Shown piece after piece: positions 60,430 through 64,000 of a DNA stretch of 64,000 nt. Position numbers and translations under genes: made by a program. This stretch comes from Yoonia maricola (GTDB lineage: Bacteria; Pseudomonadota; Alphaproteobacteria; Rhodobacterales; Rhodobacteraceae): NCBI RefSeq assembly GCF_002797915.1, contig NZ_PGTY01000002.1, positions 372,001 to 436,000 of the forward strand, read 5' to 3'. The number at the start of each line of letters is the position of its first letter. Position 1 is the stretch's first letter. The notes below the pieces were generated by a model, which was not told the DNA's origin, made no database searches, and worked only from the letters and a program-made list of their open reading frames with translations.

Positions 60430-61275
60430 ATGCTCTGCAAAATCGGCGAGGTTGAGGTGTGGCGCATCCTCGAAATCCATGCCCCTTTTATGCCGCCCGA
60501 AGACCTGTTTCCGACTGCGGGATCGGACGTCAGTGCCGTCATCGAAAGCCTTGCTCCGGGCAGCATCGATGCGGTATCCGGCCGTTTGATCCTGCCGATA
60601 CAGGGCTTTTTGCTGAAAACCCCTTCGCATAACATTCTCGTCGACAGCTGTGTCGGCAATCATAAGACAAACCCCAATGACCCTGACTGGCATCAACGCT
60701 CTGACGGGCGGTTTATGGCGGCGTTGACAGCCGCCGGCATCGGCCCGGCAGAGGTGGATTACGTCCTTTGCACCCATCTGCACATAGATCACATTGGATG
60801 GAACACGCAGCTTGAGGATGGGCGTTGGGTGCCCACATTTCCGAATGCGCGTTACCTAATGCCTGCGGATGACGAAGCGGTACAGCGCGCGCGGCATAGC
60901 CATGCCTATATTGAAAGCGTGCTGCCGGTGATTGAAGCAGGACAGGCCGAACTGGTGCAGGCCGGACATTGCTTGGGGGATCACGTGACGCTGATCCCCA
61001 CACCGGGGCACACGCCGGGCCATGTGTCTGTATTGGTGAAAAGTGGTGACCGGCAAGCGATCATTACCGGAGATGCGTTGCATTCGTCCGCGCAATGTTG
61101 GCACCCTGACTGGCATTTTCTGTATGATGTGGATGCCGAGATGGCGGTAACATCGCGCAGGGATTTGTTGGAGCAGTGTGCGGAAAGCAATTGTACGGTC
61201 CTGGGAAGCCATTTTGCTTTGCCTTCGATCGGTCACGTGAAGGCAGAGAAAGACGCGTTTCGTTGGGAAGAGTAG
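60430..61275 (+). CDS. MBL-fold metallo-hydrolase
   Basis: The 281-residue protein has the metallo-beta-lactamase fold motifs: THLHIDHIGWN (HxHxDH), a downstream histidine in PTPGHTPGHVSVLV, the aspartate in ITGDALHSSAQ, and a final histidine in LGSHFALPSIGHV. The metal ligands look complete. The family includes lactonases and other hydrolases; the general length and N terminus resemble quorum-quenching-type lactonases, but substrate is not predictable. The ATG at 60430 is the first in frame after the previous gene; the frame to 60370 overlaps it. Confidence 0.88.
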   Translation: MLCKIGEVEVWRILEIHAPFMPPEDLFPTAGSDVSAVIESLAPGSIDAVSGRLILPIQGFLLKTPSHNILVDSCVGNHKTNPNDPDWHQRSDGRFMAALTAAGIGPAEVDYVLCTHLHIDHIGWNTQLEDGRWVPTFPNARYLMPADDEAVQRARHSHAYIESVLPVIEAGQAELVQAGHCLGDHVTLIPTPGHTPGHVSVLVKSGDRQAIITGDALHSSAQCWHPDWHFLYDVDAEMAVTSRRDLLEQCAESNCTVLGSHFALPSIGHVKAEKDAFRWEE

Positions 61276-61283
61276 CGCGGGCG

Positions 61284-62030
61284 TCAGGACATGTAACCTG
61301 CGCGGAACGCTTCGAGTGACGTTGCTAACTCCGCTGCCTTGCGTTCGAACCGTGAAGAGGGAACTGGGATCGAAATAGCATAGACATCGCTGCCCGGCTC
61401 ACTGATCGCAAAACCCAAGGCACTAACACCTTCGGTATGCTCGTTGATATCGCGTGCGAGTGCGCCAGACCGGATTGCTTCAATTTCGGCAAAAAAATCG
61501 GGCAAGCGTGGCGCGAGGGCCGGTCTTTCCTCGAACTCTGCGATGATCAGCTTGTCGGCCTCCACCGGGTCCAAACAGGCCAGAGCTGCCTTGCCATTGG
61601 CCGTCGTTGTAAGAGGGAACGTTTCCCCGATGCTTGAAACAGTGCGCAACCGCTGGCTCCCGACGATCTGATCGATAAATCGCATCCGGTGGCCTTCAAG
61701 TACGGCGAGGTCCACTGTCTCTCCCGTCAACTCTGAGATTTGCTTCATCAAAGGCCGCAAACGGTCGCGGATAGCGGCTGCACTTGCTTGGGCCAGGCTT
61801 TGGATTTCCGGGCCGAGCCTGATTCCTGCGTTGCCCTTTTCTATCGAAATAAACCCCTCCAGTGCGAGAGCTGCAACGATCCGTTGTACCGTAGAACGGG
61901 GCAGCTCGACCTGATTGGCGATCTGCCCAAGGCTGAGCCCCGATGTTTCCCGACCCAACACGCGCAAGATGTCAGTCGCGCGGGAAATGACCTTAATACG
62001 CTGATTATTAATAACTTTATTTCCGTCCAA
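61284..62030 (-). CDS. IclR-family transcriptional regulator
   Basis: IclR proteins are usually repressors or activators of catabolic operons. The best start is TTG at 62030, with CGGAGA six bases upstream, giving 248 residues, the family norm. An N-terminal winged helix (VISRATDILRVLGRETSGLSLGQIANQVELPRSTVQRIVAAL) is followed by the effector domain (VDLAVLEGHRMRFIDQIVGSQRL, TTTANGKAALACLD, SALGFAISEPGSDVYAISIPVP). It is divergent from the cyclase-cupin-SDR operon and probably controls it. An ATG at 62171 in the same frame would overlap the divergent operon start and is rejected. Confidence 0.9.
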   Translation of the reverse strand: MDGNKVINNQRIKVISRATDILRVLGRETSGLSLGQIANQVELPRSTVQRIVAALALEGFISIEKGNAGIRLGPEIQSLAQASAAAIRDRLRPLMKQISELTGETVDLAVLEGHRMRFIDQIVGSQRLRTVSSIGETFPLTTTANGKAALACLDPVEADKLIIAEFEERPALAPRLPDFFAEIEAIRSGALARDINEHTEGVSALGFAISEPGSDVYAISIPVPSSRFERKAAELATSLEAFRAGYMS

Positions 62031-62057
62031 TTTCTGTCTCCGCTTGCGCAGTCGCCT

Positions 62058-62123
62058 GTATTCGCTCTGCTTTAGCCTAAGGGTGGGTATTTTCCAAATC
62101 AATACTTGACCGTATGGCGATAC
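62058..62123. promoter_or_regulatory. Candidate operator repeats between iclR and the cyclase operon
   Basis: The divergent gap holds repeated GTAT/ATAC half-sites: GTATT at 62058, an inverted repeat GTATT-N9-AATAC at 62087-62105, and GTAT-N4-ATAC at 62112-62123. The two inverted repeats lie about 50-80 bases before the cyclase ATG and could bind the IclR protein encoded next to them. Binding is inferred. Confidence 0.45.
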
Positions 62124-62170
62124 ATATGCACCATTTTGCGGGACACGCGCTTTGCGACTGGGAGGAACCA

Positions 62171-63010
62171 ATGAGCATCACAATCCGTGGAATTGAATTT
62201 CAGGCCAACGACGACAACGACATGGGGTTGGAGTTTGTGAACCTTAGCCACCGGTTTGGCTACCAGTGCCCGAACTGGCCGTACTTTCGCGACGTTCAGA
62301 TTGAGCGGATGCATTATATGGCGAAGTCCGGTGTGCTGTCGCAGACCTTGACGCATACGATGCACGTGACCACGCACATCGACGCGCCCGCGCACGTGGT
62401 GCAGGGTACCCCGTTCATTGATGAAGTCCCGCTGCCGCATTTCTTTGGTTCTGGCCTCGTGGTCAGTATCCCCAAGAAAAAGTGGGAACAGATCACGGCT
62501 GATGATCTGGAAAAGGCCTGTGGTCACGCGATCCGCAAGAATGACGTGCTTATCATCAACACTGGCTGGCACAAACATTATGAGGACGGCGATTACTTCC
62601 CTTATTGTCCGGGTTTGGTGTCTTCGGCCGCCGAATGGATGGTTGAGAAGGGGGTCAAGGTCGTGGGTCACGATACGCAGGCCAATGATCACCCCTTGGC
62701 GACAGCGATTGGGCCGCAACGGAATGGACCTCTACTGCCGCACCTTGAGGCGGAATATAAGGAATGGTCCGGCGGTATCGGTTGGGAAGAGGCCTTTCCT
62801 GAGTGGGAGCCGGTCCACAACATTCTGTTCAACAACGGCATCCTCGGCATCGAGAACGTGGGTGGTGATCTGGACAGTGTGACAGGCAAGCGTGTCACCT
62901 TCGCGTTCTTCCCATGGAACTGGGATCGGGGTGATGGGTGCATCATCCGCCTGGTCGCGATCACCGACAAAAAGCAAGCCTACCGTATCGAGGCTGGAGA
63001 AAGCTTCTAG
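62171..63010 (+). CDS. Cyclase-family metal-dependent hydrolase
   Basis: The 279-residue protein belongs to the cyclase family, which includes kynurenine formamidase and other metal-dependent hydrolases. The metal motif HxxTHxDxPxH is present as HVTTHIDAPAHV, and later GHDTQANDH and the NNGILGIENVGGDLDSVTGKRVTFAFFPW region fit the family. It is longer than kynurenine formamidase (about 205-215 residues), so it acts on another amide, ester or lactone. The ATG follows GGAGGAACCA. It heads an operon with a cupin and an SDR. Confidence 0.88.
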   Translation: MSITIRGIEFQANDDNDMGLEFVNLSHRFGYQCPNWPYFRDVQIERMHYMAKSGVLSQTLTHTMHVTTHIDAPAHVVQGTPFIDEVPLPHFFGSGLVVSIPKKKWEQITADDLEKACGHAIRKNDVLIINTGWHKHYEDGDYFPYCPGLVSSAAEWMVEKGVKVVGHDTQANDHPLATAIGPQRNGPLLPHLEAEYKEWSGGIGWEEAFPEWEPVHNILFNNGILGIENVGGDLDSVTGKRVTFAFFPWNWDRGDGCIIRLVAITDKKQAYRIEAGESF

Positions 63011-63071
63011 GTCTACCTCAGTGCACCGGCGTATCACCGGCGGTGCCATTGATCTTTTGGGAGGATGATCG

Positions 63072-63419
63072 ATGCTGATTAAACGTTTCGCAGATGCAGC
63101 AAAGTATGAGGCCCCCAATCATTGGGAGGTCACCGGCTTGCGCCTGCAAGGGTTCGAGGATGGCGGTCCGACCAATCAATGGGTCGGGTTTTCACAATTC
63201 CTGCCCGGCGGCGGTGCTGGCCCTGACAGTACCCCCTTCGAAAAGGTTTATGTTGTTCTTGAAGGTGAAATGACGGTCGAGATTGCCGGTGAGATCTCAA
63301 CGCTTGGCCCCATGGACAGCTGTACAATTCCGCCCGGAGAGATCCGCCGGATCGAGAACAAAACCAACCATATCTGTAAGATGTTGGTGGTCATGCCATA
63401 TCCGCCGGAGACCACCTGA
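63072..63419 (+). CDS. Cupin-domain protein
   Basis: The 115-residue protein is a single cupin barrel: GGGAGPDSTPFEKVYVVLEGEMTVEIAGE then STLGPMDSCTIPPGEIRRIENKTNHICKMLVVMP. The canonical metal histidines of cupin motif 1 are mostly replaced (an F/E-K pair instead of HxH), so metal binding is doubtful. It may be an isomerase, a binding protein or an inactive cupin. It follows the cyclase by 61 bases with GGGAGGATG upstream and shares a TGATG junction with the SDR. Confidence 0.85.
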   Translation: MLIKRFADAAKYEAPNHWEVTGLRLQGFEDGGPTNQWVGFSQFLPGGGAGPDSTPFEKVYVVLEGEMTVEIAGEISTLGPMDSCTIPPGEIRRIENKTNHICKMLVVMPYPPETT

Positions 63420-64000
63420 TGACCGCATTTTCAAACCCACTTGATATGTTTGCCGTCAAAGGCAAAACAGCGTTGATTACAGGCGCCTCCGGTGCATTCG
63501 GCATGGTTGCCGCGCGGGTGTTGGCTGGTGCGGGCTGCAATCTGGTTTTGGTGGCGGGAAATCAGCAGGCCTTGGATGATATTGCATCCGAATGCCGGGG
63601 CGTTGGGGTTGCGGTCACAACCGTAAACACACGTCCGATCGATGAAGGCATCTGTGCTGAGCTGGTGCAAACAGCGATTGATAGCTTTGGTGCACTTGAT
63701 ATTCTTGTCGTGGCTTCGGGCATGAACAAAGTCGCGCTGGTGAACGACATGGCACCCGAAACTTTTACCTCTGTGATGGATGCCAATGTCACCCAAAGCT
63801 GGCTGCTCGCGCGTGCTGCGGCAGGGCAGATGAAGGCCCAGGGAACGGGTGGCAAGATCGTCTTGGTCAGTTCGGCCCGTGGTCTGTTGGGCCACCCTGC
63901 GGGGTATTCGGCCTATTGCGCGTCAAAAGCCGCCGTTGATGGCATGACCAAGGCCTTGGGCTGCGAGCTTGGTCCAACCGGGATTACCGTGAATGCCATC
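63419..64000 (+). CDS. Short-chain dehydrogenase/reductase, cut by window end
   Basis: The frame is open from the ATG at 63419 (sharing TGATG with the cupin stop) to the window end, giving the first 194 residues. It has the NAD(P)-binding motif ALITGASGAFGMVAAR (~18-33), VVASGMNK in place of NNAG, the catalytic Ser in VLVSSARG, and YSAYCASK with the catalytic Tyr and Lys. It therefore looks like an active classical SDR. The C-terminal substrate-binding part is outside the window, so the substrate cannot be judged. It likely oxidises or reduces an intermediate of the pathway started by the cyclase. Confidence 0.9.
   Translation, partial: MTAFSNPLDMFAVKGKTALITGASGAFGMVAARVLAGAGCNLVLVAGNQQALDDIASECRGVGVAVTTVNTRPIDEGICAELVQTAIDSFGALDILVVASGMNKVALVNDMAPETFTSVMDANVTQSWLLARAAAGQMKAQGTGGKIVLVSSARGLLGHPAGYSAYCASKAAVDGMTKALGCELGPTGITVNAI

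Overview
The window is one contiguous piece of an alphaproteobacterial chromosome, most likely from the Roseobacter group of the Rhodobacteraceae. The main indicators are the flaF-flbT-flagellin block, a DUF1217 flagellar protein next to fliI, a MotE-like protein before motA, CtrA-box-like promoter motifs, and the gene order ubiB-ubiE-mutM-(crotonase)-rpsT-dnaA-dnaN-recF-gyrB. I found no tRNA, rRNA, CRISPR array, insertion sequence or prophage gene. No strain name can be given from the sequence alone.

Bases 1-27800 hold a near-complete flagellar cluster. It runs flgK (cut by the window edge), flgL and flgI on plus; fliP, fliN, fliH and fliF on minus; fliL, a small membrane protein, a motE-like gene, motA, a 696-residue periplasmic protein, flhA, fliR, flhB and a fliJ-like gene on plus; a second fliL-like gene, flgH, flgA, flgG, flgF, fliQ, fliE, flgC and flgB on minus; fliI on plus; DUF1217, flbT, flaF, flagellin, a flgN-like chaperone and a flgJ-like rod protein on minus; then fliK and flgD on plus. 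Together they supply the MS ring, export gate and ATPase, rod, P and L rings, hook-length control, hook-filament junction, filament and stator. fliG, fliM, motB and flgE are not in the window. Many neighbouring genes overlap by 1-14 bases, so the blocks are probably translated as coupled operons. CtrA-like half-site pairs lie in the divergent or upstream regions of fliF/fliL, flgB/fliI and the flagellin gene.

Bases 27800-41000 carry housekeeping genes: ubiquinone biosynthesis (ubiB, ubiE), base-excision repair (mutM), an enoyl-CoA hydratase, ribosomal protein S20 with a clear terminator, and the replication-initiation block dnaA, dnaN, recF, (VOC protein, LysE-type exporter), gyrB. The gaps between these replication genes carry perfect inverted repeats. 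The chromosome origin may lie near rpsT-dnaA, but I see no good DnaA boxes there.

Bases 41000-61300 hold mixed single genes and short operons on both strands. They include an AbrB-type membrane protein, tRNA-uridine hydroxylase TrhO, a short Hsp70-like ATPase, the NAD-salvage genes pncA and pncB, a diguanylate cyclase, ribosome rescue factor ArfB, a queuosine-precursor-type transporter, murein endopeptidase MepA, an Atg22-type MFS protein, a YggT protein, a PA2779/PA2778 pair, a large molybdenum formate dehydrogenase, a caspase-like protein with two peptidoglycan-binding domains, and an MBL-fold hydrolase. Between arfB and the transporter there is a short unannotated transcription unit. It has an 18-codon reading frame with an exceptionally long Shine-Dalgarno match and a strong terminator.

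Bases 61300-64000 begin a catabolic cluster: an IclR-family regulator divergent from a cyclase-family hydrolase, a cupin and a short-chain dehydrogenase cut by the window end. GTAT/ATAC repeats in the divergent promoter are candidate operators.
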